From: Renibacterium sp043789415
GTDB taxonomy: Bacteria > Actinomycetota > Actinomycetes > Actinomycetales > Micrococcaceae
Direction of reading: 5' to 3'
Length of the DNA: 64,000 bases
Assembly (NCBI RefSeq): GCF_043789415.1
Contig: NZ_JBDLLW010000001.1
Location: forward strand, 620,001-684,000
A program made the position numbers and the translations under genes. Shown piece by piece: positions 34,509-42,350 of the stretch (position 1 is the stretch's first letter; each line of letters opens with the position of its first letter). The notes beneath the pieces are model-generated. The model saw only the letters and a list, made by a program, of their open reading frames with translations, was not told the DNA's origin and made no database searches.

Positions 34509-36047
34509 ATGACAACCGCAGCGATCTATGCTCGCCTCAGCCAAGACAAGCGCCTCGGCACCGACGAAGAAGGCAAAACCGTTGAAGCCCAGATAGCCGA
34601 GTGCAAGGACTTCATACTGTCTAAGGGCTGGACTATAGGAAAAATCTATGCCGAGAATGATATTTCAGCTACCTCTGGTGCACCACGCCCGAAGTTCGAA
34701 CAGCTCTTAATTGATGCCCCTAAGATCGTGGTTGCTTACCGTGGCTCTCGGCTATCGCGTGACGTGATGGACACGCTAAGGCTCAAGACCGCGAAGGTCA
34801 CCGGCTACTTAACGGACGGCGGGTTGGTCGATTTTTCGTCCGCTGACGCCACAATGCTCACCCTTATTCGATCTGTGATTGACGCTGCCGAAGGTGAGAA
34901 GAAATCTGAGTTCCAGAAGCTTGCCACGCTCAGGGACGCGAAGGCTGGTAAATATAGGGGTTCGATCCGCCCCTTCGGACAAGACCGCAAAGGTAACTGG
35001 ATCGAGCCAGAAGCCAGCGCAGTTATAGAGGCAGCAAAGAAGATTGCCAGTGGCGAACAGAGCTTCTATGAGACAGCGAAAATCTGGAACGCAGCAGGCT
35101 TAATCACGCCAGCTACCGGCAAGCAAGGCGGGCGCGAATGGACTAGCGGGACAGTCAATATGTTTTTTCAACGTCCCCGATTGATTGGCTACCAAGACTA
35201 CGACGGCACCAGATATCCACTCAAAGACTGGATTCCCCTACTTGATGAAGAGACTTTCAACCAGCTTCAAAACCTAATCGCTAGCAAGCGAACAGGTAAA
35301 CGCGGAGTCTCGACGAGCCGAGCTGACACACACCTATTAACTAGCATCGTCAGATGTGGCGATTGTGGGCGAGGAATGGTGGTCTCATACCGAGGCGGAA
35401 AGTCCAACACCAAGGCTTATAAGTGTCCGACTCCGAAGCATCAATCTACCGTCGCTGAGCCTCTAGAAAACACTGTCGCTCTGCACGCACTCAATCTGCT
35501 GATGCACCATGATGACCTGACAGCTCAGTCAGAGGAAGCCTCCCAGAATCTATCGGCTCTGATGGATGAGAAGCGGGTATCTCAGACAGCACATGACACC
35601 TGGGTTCGAGAAGCCGCTGAGGCAGGGCTGAGACCTTCGGTTATTGCTATGCGAGAGACTGAGCATTCCAAGAGAGTTGCTGAGCTTGACGCAGAAATTT
35701 TCAAGATCAACGAGGACTTGCGAACCTCAATTTTTCCAGCCTTCTCGGTACTCGACCCTGAGCAAAGCAATATAGAGCGGAACCTGGCGGGTTGGCGAGA
35801 AGTGAATTTAAAGTCACGCAGAGACCTACTGAAATCGCTTTTCCAAGCTGTGAACGTCTCCAGGGCGGGGCAGGGCAAACGGTTCAGTGTTGACCGAGTG
35901 AGGTATGAGTATACGGAGTTGGGCAAGGAGCTTGCTTGCCGGTGGTCTAAGGCTGAGCTGGAGGCAATGAAACCACAGGTTTCCAAGGGGCGGCGCGAAG
36001 GTAGGGACTTCATGGAGGGGTATACACCTCCCCCACCATTGACTTAA
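34509..36047 (+). CDS. Large serine recombinase (phage integrase)
   Basis: The 512-residue protein has a resolvase domain at the N-terminus with catalytic serine S11 in AAIYARLSQD and the arginines in VVAYRGSRLSRD; a recombinase domain (~165-290); a zinc ribbon with CGDCGRGM and YKCPTP; and a C-terminal coiled-coil region. It catalyses attP x attB integration. ATG 34509 is chosen because any earlier start would lie in host sequence; it is only 27 bp from the att core, so integration changes the DNA upstream of the gene. Confidence 0.95.
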   Translation: MTTAAIYARLSQDKRLGTDEEGKTVEAQIAECKDFILSKGWTIGKIYAENDISATSGAPRPKFEQLLIDAPKIVVAYRGSRLSRDVMDTLRLKTAKVTGYLTDGGLVDFSSADATMLTLIRSVIDAAEGEKKSEFQKLATLRDAKAGKYRGSIRPFGQDRKGNWIEPEASAVIEAAKKIASGEQSFYETAKIWNAAGLITPATGKQGGREWTSGTVNMFFQRPRLIGYQDYDGTRYPLKDWIPLLDEETFNQLQNLIASKRTGKRGVSTSRADTHLLTSIVRCGDCGRGMVVSYRGGKSNTKAYKCPTPKHQSTVAEPLENTVALHALNLLMHHDDLTAQSEEASQNLSALMDEKRVSQTAHDTWVREAAEAGLRPSVIAMRETEHSKRVAELDAEIFKINEDLRTSIFPAFSVLDPEQSNIERNLAGWREVNLKSRRDLLKSLFQAVNVSRAGQGKRFSVDRVRYEYTELGKELACRWSKAELEAMKPQVSKGRREGRDFMEGYTPPPPLT

Positions 36048-36110
36048 AATGCACCGTATGATAAACTATTTGGCCACACAATGCAACTACGAGAGGAAGA
36101 GGAGAGCAGC

Positions 36111-36587
36111 TTGAACTTTAGCGATTCGCCCTCTTCTGATCTTTTACGCGCTTACGATGCCATCCTGGATGAGCTAACGCGCCGAAAAATCATCCGCACA
36201 CGGAATAATCCTGCCGCAGACCTTGCAGAGTATTTGACCTGGAAGACCCTTGGAGGAAACCTCTCTAGGCTATCTAAAGACGCTTACGATCTCATAGATG
36301 GACGAGGGAGAAGGGTGCAGGTGAAGTGTCGTCGGGTAGAGGGCAGCTCAAAACCATTTGGAGCATTCAGCTCTTTTGAATTTGATGTAGCAGTTTTTGT
36401 ACTGTTCGAACCGAACTCGTGGAAGATTCGCCGAGCTATTGCTATTTCAGCGCAACAAGCGGATGAGCTAGCCACTAAAAAAATAAAACAGGCACGTTCA
36501 GCATTAATAGGCAAAGTGCTCAAATACACTAACCCGCACGAAGATTTGACAGTAGATATGCAGTACCATTTAGATAATCTCAACTAA
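36111..36587 (+). CDS. PD-(D/E)XK nuclease-like protein (DUF6998-type)
   Basis: About 158 residues. The block PAADLAEYLTWKTLGG ... AYDLIDGRGRRVQVKCRRV has the spacing of a restriction-type nuclease core (Glu in helix 1; Asp, then Q-V-K). I liken it to small phage/prophage proteins of the DUF6998 group, from memory and so uncertain. TTG 36111 is preferred because GGAGAG lies 6 nt upstream; ATG 36081 lacks a ribosome-binding site. It directly follows the integrase, where temperate phages often keep their immunity gene. Confidence 0.5.
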   Translation: MNFSDSPSSDLLRAYDAILDELTRRKIIRTRNNPAADLAEYLTWKTLGGNLSRLSKDAYDLIDGRGRRVQVKCRRVEGSSKPFGAFSSFEFDVAVFVLFEPNSWKIRRAIAISAQQADELATKKIKQARSALIGKVLKYTNPHEDLTVDMQYHLDNLN

Positions 36588-36590
36588 GTA

Positions 36591-36715
36591 TTGACAATTC
36601 GACTCCACTAAGGTAAAGTCGTGTTCCACAAAGACATTCAACAGAAAGAGTTCGAAGAGCGACAGTAAAACGTTAGTCATCAACCCTCAAGGCGAATGCT
36701 TTGGGGGTATTTTTA
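36591..36715 (+). promoter_or_regulatory. Early phage promoter with short transcript and terminator
   Basis: TTGACA (36591-36596), a 17-nt spacer and TAAAGT (36614-36619) form the best promoter in the prophage. About 60 nt after the expected start lies the hairpin ACCCTCAA-N10-TTGGGGGT followed by ATTTTTA (36683-36714). The product would be a ~90-nt RNA or an attenuated leader for the early genes; no good reading frame fits within it. Confidence 0.6.
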
Positions 36716-36750
36716 TGCCCAATTCATACTAGATAACTAATGAAAGGAAA

Positions 36751-37029
36751 ATGATGACATACATTAAGACCGAGCAGGACCGAGCTATCAATTCAAAGAA
36801 AACTGAGATAGAACATCTTGAGATTGAGAATGAGGGGTCAAATATTCTCATAGAGCATTACATGAAGTCCTTTAGAGATATAGAGATGTTCTGCGGAGGA
36901 CGCAACGCAACATATGCTCAACAAAGACTCTGGAATATGAACACAGAGATGCACACGAGGCGCAGGAAAATCAAAAAGCTAAAACAGGAAGTCAAGAAAC
37001 TAGAGAATGGTAAAAATAATGGAAGATAG
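36751..37029 (+). CDS. Small coiled-coil phage protein
   Basis: A 92-residue, charged, mostly helical protein with heptad-like segments (KKTEIEHLEIENEGSNILIE and RRRKIKKLKQEVKKLENGKN). A GAAAGGAAA ribosome-binding site precedes the ATG. No family recognised. First gene of the early cluster behind the promoter and leader at 36591. Confidence 0.55.
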   Translation: MMTYIKTEQDRAINSKKTEIEHLEIENEGSNILIEHYMKSFRDIEMFCGGRNATYAQQRLWNMNTEMHTRRRKIKKLKQEVKKLENGKNNGR

Positions 37030-37222
37030 CCAGTATACAGCTGACGAATTATTAATGGCTTTGGTCATAACACATGGAGAAAAAAATTACGGCGGGGGCT
37101 ACACGCTCGGATTCTCAAAAAAGCAACTATCACTAGGTAAGCGTTGGGAGATTTCACACCTTGAAGGACAAGATCAGCCTCAGATTGAAGTCAAAGTCAT
37201 ACGAACCCATACTTGTGAGTAG
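37019..37222 (+). CDS. Small phage protein of unknown function
   Basis: A 67-residue frame from ATG 37019 (MEDSQYTADELLMALVITHG) overlapping the previous gene by 11 bp; an ATG at 37007 in the same frame is an alternative start. It is followed by a strong terminator. No known family and no helix-turn-helix. Confidence 0.5.
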   Translation: MEDSQYTADELLMALVITHGEKNYGGGYTLGFSKKQLSLGKRWEISHLEGQDQPQIEVKVIRTHTCE

Positions 37223-37236
37223 TAGTAATCGAAATT

Positions 37237-37266
37237 AACCCCCAGTCTTCGGACTTGGGGGTTTTT
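37237..37266 (+). terminator. Rho-independent terminator with UUCG loop
   Basis: AACCCCCAGTC and GACTTGGGGGTT pair (one bulged base) around a TTCG loop and are followed by TTTTTT. It ends the first early transcription unit. Confidence 0.9.
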
Positions 37267-37335
37267 TCGTATCAAAAACATTTAGACTAAAATAATTCAT
37301 AAAGTAATATAACAATGCAACCTATTGTTTTTATC

Positions 37336-37344
37336 TGATATAAT
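37336..37344 (+). promoter_or_regulatory. Extended -10 phage promoter
   Basis: TGATATAAT is a perfect extended -10 (TGnTATAAT) in an AT-rich, gene-free stretch, 42 bp before the next gene. The same nonamer occurs at 42180-42188. Confidence 0.6.
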
Positions 37345-37385
37345 AGATATATGCGAAAAATCATTTACTATCAATAGGAAAAGCA

Positions 37386-37577
37386 ATGAAAGAAACAACT
37401 AGAGAACCTAGGGGAAAATGGTCTGAACTGCAAAGAGCAAGGCTCGTAGTTAGCCATTTGGAGACCGGCGCGGAGCGTATGAAGACACGCCACTATAAGG
37501 AAATACAGAACCACGCACAGCGCCTAGCAGAAGCTCGATTGAAGCTCTCCGTCCTAGAGGCAGGAGAGAGTAAGTGA
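37386..37577 (+). CDS. Small basic helical phage protein
   Basis: A 63-residue helical, charged protein (KWSELQRARLVVSHLETGAE, then QRLAEARLKLSVLEAG). The start is supported by the adjacent promoter and AAAAGCA context. Its TGA overlaps the start of the RepA-like gene. No family recognised; an excisionase or replication accessory role is only a possibility. Confidence 0.5.
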   Translation: MKETTREPRGKWSELQRARLVVSHLETGAERMKTRHYKEIQNHAQRLAEARLKLSVLEAGESK

Positions 37578-38698
37578 TGAGCCTAGAAGACCAGCAAGAA
37601 GCCGAAGAACTAGCGATTCTCGCAGCAGAGCAAACAGCAGAAGATGCCTACTGGCGGGACTACCCCAACCGTCTAAAAGGTGTGGACTGGCTCAAACATC
37701 GTAAACCTGAGCAAGCTCTTATTAAGGGGTACATGCCTCGTAGAGGGCTGGGACAGTTGTACGGTCCTAGCTACACCGGAAAAAGCTTTGTAGCCGTTGA
37801 TCTAGCTCTCAGCGTCTGCGCCGGAATAGATGAGTGGATGGGACAGCCGCTAGAAACCCAAGGTCCGCAACACGTAGTCTATGTCGCAGCCGAAGGCGGG
37901 CAAGTCTTCTGGGATGCAGTAGAAGGCTGGCTAGAAGTACACCCCGGCGCAGACCTTACAAGGCTGCACGTCCTAGACGGCGGCGAAGCAGACCGATTGA
38001 TCCTCTCAGCTGAGAAAGACTCAACAAAACACGGAATGAGCCGCCTTGTACAAGAAATGCAGCAACTAGCGGGACAAGAAGATATTGCCCTGGTTGTCAT
38101 TGATCCTCAGATCAATGTTCTTGCAGGCATTGACGAGAACTCAAATGTGGATCTCATGGAGGTGCTGACCACGCTAAAAGCTTGGTCTGACTCTTCAAAT
38201 ACTTTGACGATCTTGGTGCACCACACCGGGCATGACAAGAGCCGAGGACGTGGAGCTAGCGCTCAATTCGGCGTGATGGATGTTGTGCTAGGGCTTAGGA
38301 ATGAAGGTGGGCAGCGAGAACTGCACTTCGAAAAAGTCAAGGGCATGGCGAAGCCTCAGCAACCAATCCTGTTCAATATCGAACATGTGGATATCCAGGG
38401 CGGCAGCGGTAGAAGCGTATTCCTTGACGTGTTGAAAAACGTTGCCTCAGCGAATGATTTGGCTGCACAAAAGGTTGCTGAAGAGGAACAAGCTGTGGCT
38501 GCACGAGTGATGGCAGGTGACTACAGTGCAGCCAAAATTTCGGAGAGCCTAAATATGAACCGCAACAAAGTAGCTGCACGCCTCAAATCCCTTGTAAACT
38601 CAGGGGTTTTGATCAAAGGAGGGACTACATACCACCCCCACTATTCGACTGCACCATTACCTAGTGTGCAGCCAAATGCAGCCACTGTGCAGCCATAA
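37577..38698 (+). CDS. RepA-like AAA/RecA-fold ATPase (phage replication)
   Basis: The 373-residue protein has Walker A LYGPSYTGKSFVAVDLAL (~57), Walker B ALVVIDPQINVLAG, a sensor-like LVHHTGHDKSRGRGAS and a C-terminal winged-helix-like tail (YSAAKISESLNMNRNKVAAR). It resembles the RSF1010 RepA-like hexameric helicase group (AAA_25) used in phage and plasmid replication. No primase or polymerase domain is present, so host polymerase must be recruited. The 3' end of the gene carries iteron-like repeats. ATG 37577 (or GTG 37574) follows AGGAGAG. Confidence 0.8.
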   Translation: MSLEDQQEAEELAILAAEQTAEDAYWRDYPNRLKGVDWLKHRKPEQALIKGYMPRRGLGQLYGPSYTGKSFVAVDLALSVCAGIDEWMGQPLETQGPQHVVYVAAEGGQVFWDAVEGWLEVHPGADLTRLHVLDGGEADRLILSAEKDSTKHGMSRLVQEMQQLAGQEDIALVVIDPQINVLAGIDENSNVDLMEVLTTLKAWSDSSNTLTILVHHTGHDKSRGRGASAQFGVMDVVLGLRNEGGQRELHFEKVKGMAKPQQPILFNIEHVDIQGGSGRSVFLDVLKNVASANDLAAQKVAEEEQAVAARVMAGDYSAAKISESLNMNRNKVAARLKSLVNSGVLIKGGTTYHPHYSTAPLPSVQPNAATVQP

Positions 38699-38751
38699 GA
38701 TTGGCTGCTGCACCTGCACACACACCTTTAGGTGTGTGCATCAGTGCAGCC
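38461..38751. repeat. Iteron-like array, candidate phage replication origin
   Basis: The 8-mer GTGCAGCC occurs at 38526, 38666, 38687 and 38744 and inverted (GGCTGCAC) at 38461 and 38497; 7/8 copies are at 38572 and 38676. A hairpin around CACACACCT-ttt-AGGTGTGTG (~38715-38740) lies in the non-coding part. The array spans the 3' end of the RepA-like gene and the following gap, the classical place for an origin. Confidence 0.6.
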
Positions 38752-38826
38752 AGTCAATGGTGAGATACAAAAAACGACGCAATGACGTAGTGACATTCCA
38801 AAAAACAACTACCAAAGGAATGAACT

Positions 38827-39078
38827 ATGAAAACAAGACCCTTCGATCCAAGATTTCCCGAATTCCCCGAATTCACCTATGACGACGAAAAATATCGACC
38901 TAGAGGATACATCGGCTACATCGGAGTGAAGCTAGAACCTACCTGGGTAGATTATCAAAAACTACCCGACGGTCCACGAGGTGACGATCTGCTCTACAAC
39001 TACTACTGGGTGAAGACTTGCTACAACTGTGTAACAACCAACCCTGAAGGTTGTACTCACATACCTAGGGGGCACTAA
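38827..39078 (+). CDS. Small phage protein with a Cys-rich end
   Basis: An 83-residue protein rich in Tyr and Pro, with a repeated FPEFPEF element and C-terminal CYNC-N9-C-T-H. The cysteines and histidine could bind zinc. AAAGGAATGAACT precedes ATG. No known family. Overlaps the next tiny gene by one base. Confidence 0.5.
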   Translation: MKTRPFDPRFPEFPEFTYDDEKYRPRGYIGYIGVKLEPTWVDYQKLPDGPRGDDLLYNYYWVKTCYNCVTTNPEGCTHIPRGH

Positions 39079-39185
39079 TGAGCGGCTTATTCTTCCTCAC
39101 CTTAGCCCTGATCGGTGCATGGCATTTGAGGCGCTTAAAACGCCTCTCAGTAGAGCTGAGGGAAACAGTATCTAAAAGACAGTAA
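39078..39185 (+). CDS. Tiny single-TM phage protein
   Basis: A 35-residue frame (MSGLFFLTLALIGAWHLRRL, then KRLSVELRETVSKRQ) that starts on the last base of the preceding stop. One N-terminal hydrophobic helix plus a basic tail. It may be part of the lysis module or a membrane anchor; support is positional. Confidence 0.45.
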   Translation: MSGLFFLTLALIGAWHLRRLKRLSVELRETVSKRQ

Positions 39186-39229
39186 GGTATAATTGAATAG
39201 TAATACTGGCACTTGAGAAAGGAATCCAG

Positions 39230-39433
39230 ATGGACTCCTTAAATTCGATTCTCAGTGTCATACCAAGCGAGTGGGTGGTATTCATTACCATCCTCTTTCT
39301 TGTTTATAGAGTGGTAATGGCATGGCTAGCTACTAGAGTCACGAAAAAGACCATTCAAGATACTGATGAATCAAAATTGCCGCACGACAAGCCCCAAGAA
39401 GCTGAAACCGATGGTGACGGACCTCTGGGGTAA
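39230..39433 (+). CDS. Holin-like single-TM protein
   Basis: A 67-residue protein with one TM helix (EWVVFITILFLVYRVVMAWL) and a charged C-terminal tail. AAAGGAA is 8 nt before ATG, and TATAAT lies at 39188-39193. Its position two genes before the lysin and its topology suggest a holin, by context only. Confidence 0.5.
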   Translation: MDSLNSILSVIPSEWVVFITILFLVYRVVMAWLATRVTKKTIQDTDESKLPHDKPQEAETDGDGPLG

Positions 39434-39438
39434 AGAAA

Positions 39439-39464
39439 ATCCCCCTAGCGGTTACTAGAGGGAT
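39439..39464 (+). terminator. Hairpin after the holin-like gene
   Basis: ATCCCCCTAG and CTAGAGGGAT pair over a 6-nt loop (one mismatch), 6 bp after the stop. No U tract; it may be a weak terminator or processing site. Confidence 0.5.
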
Positions 39465-39550
39465 GATCCGAAATGACAATTTCGATATATTTTTAATGCT
39501 ATCAATAGTTAATTGATTACCTACTAATTATAGCATGAATTAGGTTAATC

Positions 39551-39997
39551 ATGAAATTTATAAAACCATTCCACGGCGATGTCGAGATAACTCAGAACTT
39601 TGATGATGAGCGTTATCGACAGACCTACGCTCAATATAATTCAAAGCATTACGGCATCGACTTTGCAGTGCCCTATTCCAGCCCTGTGCTTGCCGCTGCG
39701 GACGGGAAAGTGTGGTTCTCAGGGGACGGTGCCGAAGAGCCCCTAGTAGGCTCTCAAGGCGGTCTATCAGTGATCCTGCATCACGGTAGCTACCTAACAA
39801 TGTACTGCCATCTGAGCGAGCTGCACTGCACTAAGGATGATCAGGTGACTGCCGGTCAACTCATAGGTCTCTGTGGCGATACAGGGCTTACAACCGGTGC
39901 TCATCTACACTTCTCGGTTATGCCCGTGCCCCTTGATTTCAGTGGACCCTACCTATGTTTCGTTGATCCCGTGCCCCTGATTGAGGGGGCACTATGA
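39551..39997 (+). CDS. Phage endolysin, M23 metallopeptidase
   Basis: A 148-residue single-domain LytM peptidase: HYGIDFAVPYSSPVLAAADG (HxxxD zinc motif, ~38) and GAHLHFSV (HxH, ~122). No signal peptide and no cell-wall-binding domain, so it needs a holin to reach the wall. It overlaps the HNH gene by 4 bp. Confidence 0.85.
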   Translation: MKFIKPFHGDVEITQNFDDERYRQTYAQYNSKHYGIDFAVPYSSPVLAAADGKVWFSGDGAEEPLVGSQGGLSVILHHGSYLTMYCHLSELHCTKDDQVTAGQLIGLCGDTGLTTGAHLHFSVMPVPLDFSGPYLCFVDPVPLIEGAL

Positions 39998-40269
39998 GTG
40001 CATGGTCCGGCAACGACACCAAGAAATATCTGCCTGTACTGCTCGCTGAGCATGGCAATCTCTGCGTGCTCTGCGGAGAGCCGTGCGCACCTGATGAGCT
40101 AAGCGTTGAACACCTCATCCCGAGATCAACTGCTCCCGAACTGTCGCATGATCTAGATAACCTTCGAATCAGTCACAAGTCTTGCAACTTCTCCAGGGGC
40201 AACAGGTCGATTGAGACCTTTCGATCTCATTACTCGAACAACTTGTCTTGGTGGAATAATATTCAATAA
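39994..40269 (+). CDS. HNH endonuclease
   Basis: A 91-residue HNH protein with CVLCGEPC, SVEHLIPRST and DNLRISHKSCNFSRGN, giving the zinc pair and catalytic H-N-H. In HK97-like cos phages such an enzyme acts with the terminase in cleaving cos. The gene is 190 bp before the small-terminase candidate, consistent with that role. Confidence 0.88.
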   Translation: MSAWSGNDTKKYLPVLLAEHGNLCVLCGEPCAPDELSVEHLIPRSTAPELSHDLDNLRISHKSCNFSRGNRSIETFRSHYSNNLSWWNNIQ

Positions 40270-40293
40270 ATATGCGCTGAAATGAATAGATAT

Positions 40294-40319
40294 AACCGCA
40301 GGTCAGGGGCGGTTTTTTC
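40294..40319 (+). terminator. Terminator after HNH; start of a candidate cos region
   Basis: AACCGC-N9-GCGGTT followed by TTTT ends the lysis/HNH unit. The remaining gap to 40459 has no gene; between HNH and the terminase genes is where a cos site would be expected, but I cannot identify the site itself. Confidence 0.75.
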
Positions 40320-40459
40320 TGTGCAAAACCTGCCTGACAGCCCGCGCCAAGTCGATTTATTTTCTGGGCTTCTCAAAACTTTTGAAATTCTTCCTTTCGT
40401 CATAGGTGCGAAATTGTACGTTAAAATAGAGGTAAACATATCTATTATTTAGGCTAACT

Positions 40460-40720
40460 ATGGCAGATAAATCCAAACTCGAATTAGAAACAACTCGAAC
40501 AATCAAATTCCTCACTGATGAGGGCTTATTGACAGATGAGCACGCAGGTAAGGTTGCCCTGCTTGAGTATTTGGTTGAGCAGCTTCCTAAAGCTACGAAT
40601 CTATCTCAAAGCGCTAACGTCGCTGTCCAGATTCGAGCGGTCTTCGACAGCCTGCCTAAAGTTCCTGAGAAGCCTGCCGACGAGTTACAAGATTTTGTAG
40701 ATTCACTCAGTGATAACTAG
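40460..40720 (+). CDS. Putative terminase small subunit
   Basis: An 86-residue acidic helical protein. It overlaps the large-terminase gene by 11 bp, which is the main reason for the call. I see no helix-turn-helix signature, so it could be another packaging accessory. Confidence 0.5.
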   Translation: MADKSKLELETTRTIKFLTDEGLLTDEHAGKVALLEYLVEQLPKATNLSQSANVAVQIRAVFDSLPKVPEKPADELQDFVDSLSDN

Positions 40721-42155
40721 TCCCACCGAGGACACGCATGAAGCCTGGCTTGCCATGCTGGGTACCGCAGTACCTAAGTTCTCCTCCCGAATCACAGCAG
40801 GGGCACGCTCTGACCTGCCCGCCGTCGAAAAAGTTGCCCGAGTCTTGGGCGTCGAGCTGCTCCCCTGGCAGAGATTCTGGGTCCGATTAATTACTGAGAG
40901 AACAGCCCTAGGCACCTATCGTTTCAAAACGATCATCCTCACCATCTCCCGCCAGACGGGTAAAACCTTCCTTCTCAAACTACTGCTGCTTGCTCGGTCT
41001 TTGCAGCAGAAGAAGGCGCAAAGCGTTTACACCTGCCAGACCTACAAGGATTCTTGGAGAGTAATCGTTGCTGAGCTGGGCACTGATTTTGAACGTTCCG
41101 CCCTAGGTGGTTATGGCGAATCCCGTAAATCTCATATGGACCCTGGGTTGAAGCTCCGCAATAATTCACGAGTTAGACCTATCCCGCCCGATCCAAATGC
41201 ACACGGTCTATCCCTCTCCGGTCTAGTGGTGCTTGACGAGGTTTTTGATTACACCGAGGAGCAGGCTAACGGTCTTCTCGGTAACCTAACACCGGCAATG
41301 TCCAACTACGCTGACACAGCGCAGCTGGTTATCTGCTCAACGAAGGGCACAGCCGAGTCACACTTTCTTAACAAGCAGCTGAAGCGTGGTCAGGATTCAC
41401 TTGAAGAGCCAGACTCTTCAGTCTGCTTCACAGAATGGAGCATGGCGGATTCTCTCAGCATTGATGACAGAGCTTCCTGGGATTTCCATCCCGGATTAGC
41501 CTCTGGTCGTATCAGTTATGACACCATCCTTGCCGCTAGAGAGCAGCTAACCGAGGGCGAATTTACACGCGCCTTCGCCAATGTCGTCACTTTAACTAAG
41601 GATGAGCTACTACCTCTGCGTCATTTTAAGGACAGCTCGTCCCAGAGTTCTCCTGCCCGCCGTCGTGATGTGGTGCTGGCTTACGAGATTCGATCTGACC
41701 GGGAAAGGAGCGCCCTAGTAGCTGCCTGGAGAACTGAAGACGACAAGTTCGCAGTCAAGATTATCAAATCCGGTCAGGGCGCTGAATGGCTCACTCCCCT
41801 ACTTCAGTCCGATGCGACTAAGCGAATCAAGACACTTGCTTCCGATCCCACACCGCAGAATCTAACGGTCAACGATGAGCTGACGCACAAGGGTAAGAAG
41901 ACTTATTTGCTGAGTACGAAGCAGTACGGTACTGCCTCTATAGCGTTCAAGAGCCTTTATCAGCAGGACCGAATCGTCTTCGACGGTGACCTAGCTATGC
42001 AGCGAGCTATCTCCACTGCTAAGACATCGAAGCTTGGCGATTCGTGGAAGCTCTCACATGAGTCCGAGCCAGAAGTAATTGCCGCAGCAGTCGCAATTAA
42101 AGCACTTCAAGAAGCTCCAGCAAGTGGTTATCAGAGCATTTACGATAAAAATTAG
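40710..42155 (+). CDS. Terminase large subunit
   Basis: The 481-residue protein has the ATPase domain with Walker A-like TISRQTGKTFLLKL (~82), Walker B LSGLVVLDEVFDYTEEQ (~168) and motif III VICSTKGTAESH. The C-terminal half has acidic residues that suit an RNase H-like nuclease. It drives DNA packaging at the portal. GTG start 40710 overlaps the upstream gene. Confidence 0.9.
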   Translation: MITSPTEDTHEAWLAMLGTAVPKFSSRITAGARSDLPAVEKVARVLGVELLPWQRFWVRLITERTALGTYRFKTIILTISRQTGKTFLLKLLLLARSLQQKKAQSVYTCQTYKDSWRVIVAELGTDFERSALGGYGESRKSHMDPGLKLRNNSRVRPIPPDPNAHGLSLSGLVVLDEVFDYTEEQANGLLGNLTPAMSNYADTAQLVICSTKGTAESHFLNKQLKRGQDSLEEPDSSVCFTEWSMADSLSIDDRASWDFHPGLASGRISYDTILAAREQLTEGEFTRAFANVVTLTKDELLPLRHFKDSSSQSSPARRRDVVLAYEIRSDRERSALVAAWRTEDDKFAVKIIKSGQGAEWLTPLLQSDATKRIKTLASDPTPQNLTVNDELTHKGKKTYLLSTKQYGTASIAFKSLYQQDRIVFDGDLAMQRAISTAKTSKLGDSWKLSHESEPEVIAAAVAIKALQEAPASGYQSIYDKN

Positions 42156-42179
42156 TAATGCACACCCTATAAAAACAAA

Positions 42180-42292
42180 TGATATAATTAAAATTGCTTC
42201 TTCTGGTGAAATTCGTTTCATTGCAATTTCCTTTCAGAGGTGCCCGGTGGTGATTCTTTCCCTCCTGATCTCTATCCTGCCGGGCACCTTTT
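42180..42292 (+). ncRNA. Structured phage RNA between terminase and portal genes
   Basis: TGATATAAT (42180-42188) is a perfect extended -10. The predicted transcript contains a two-part hairpin: AAATTGC/GCAATTT (42191-42197, 42223-42229) enclosing TGAAA-TTCG-TTTCA (42207-42220). It ends in the 10-bp stem AGGTGCCCGG/CCGGGCACCT followed by TTTT (42238-42292). There is no good reading frame within it. Promoter plus structure plus terminator support an independent ~100-nt RNA; function unknown. Confidence 0.55.
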
Positions 42293-42350
42293 CCAAAAGA
42301 AGTAAAGACGAAATGACAAATCATATAAGCGTATTTGTCATGGAGTCATA

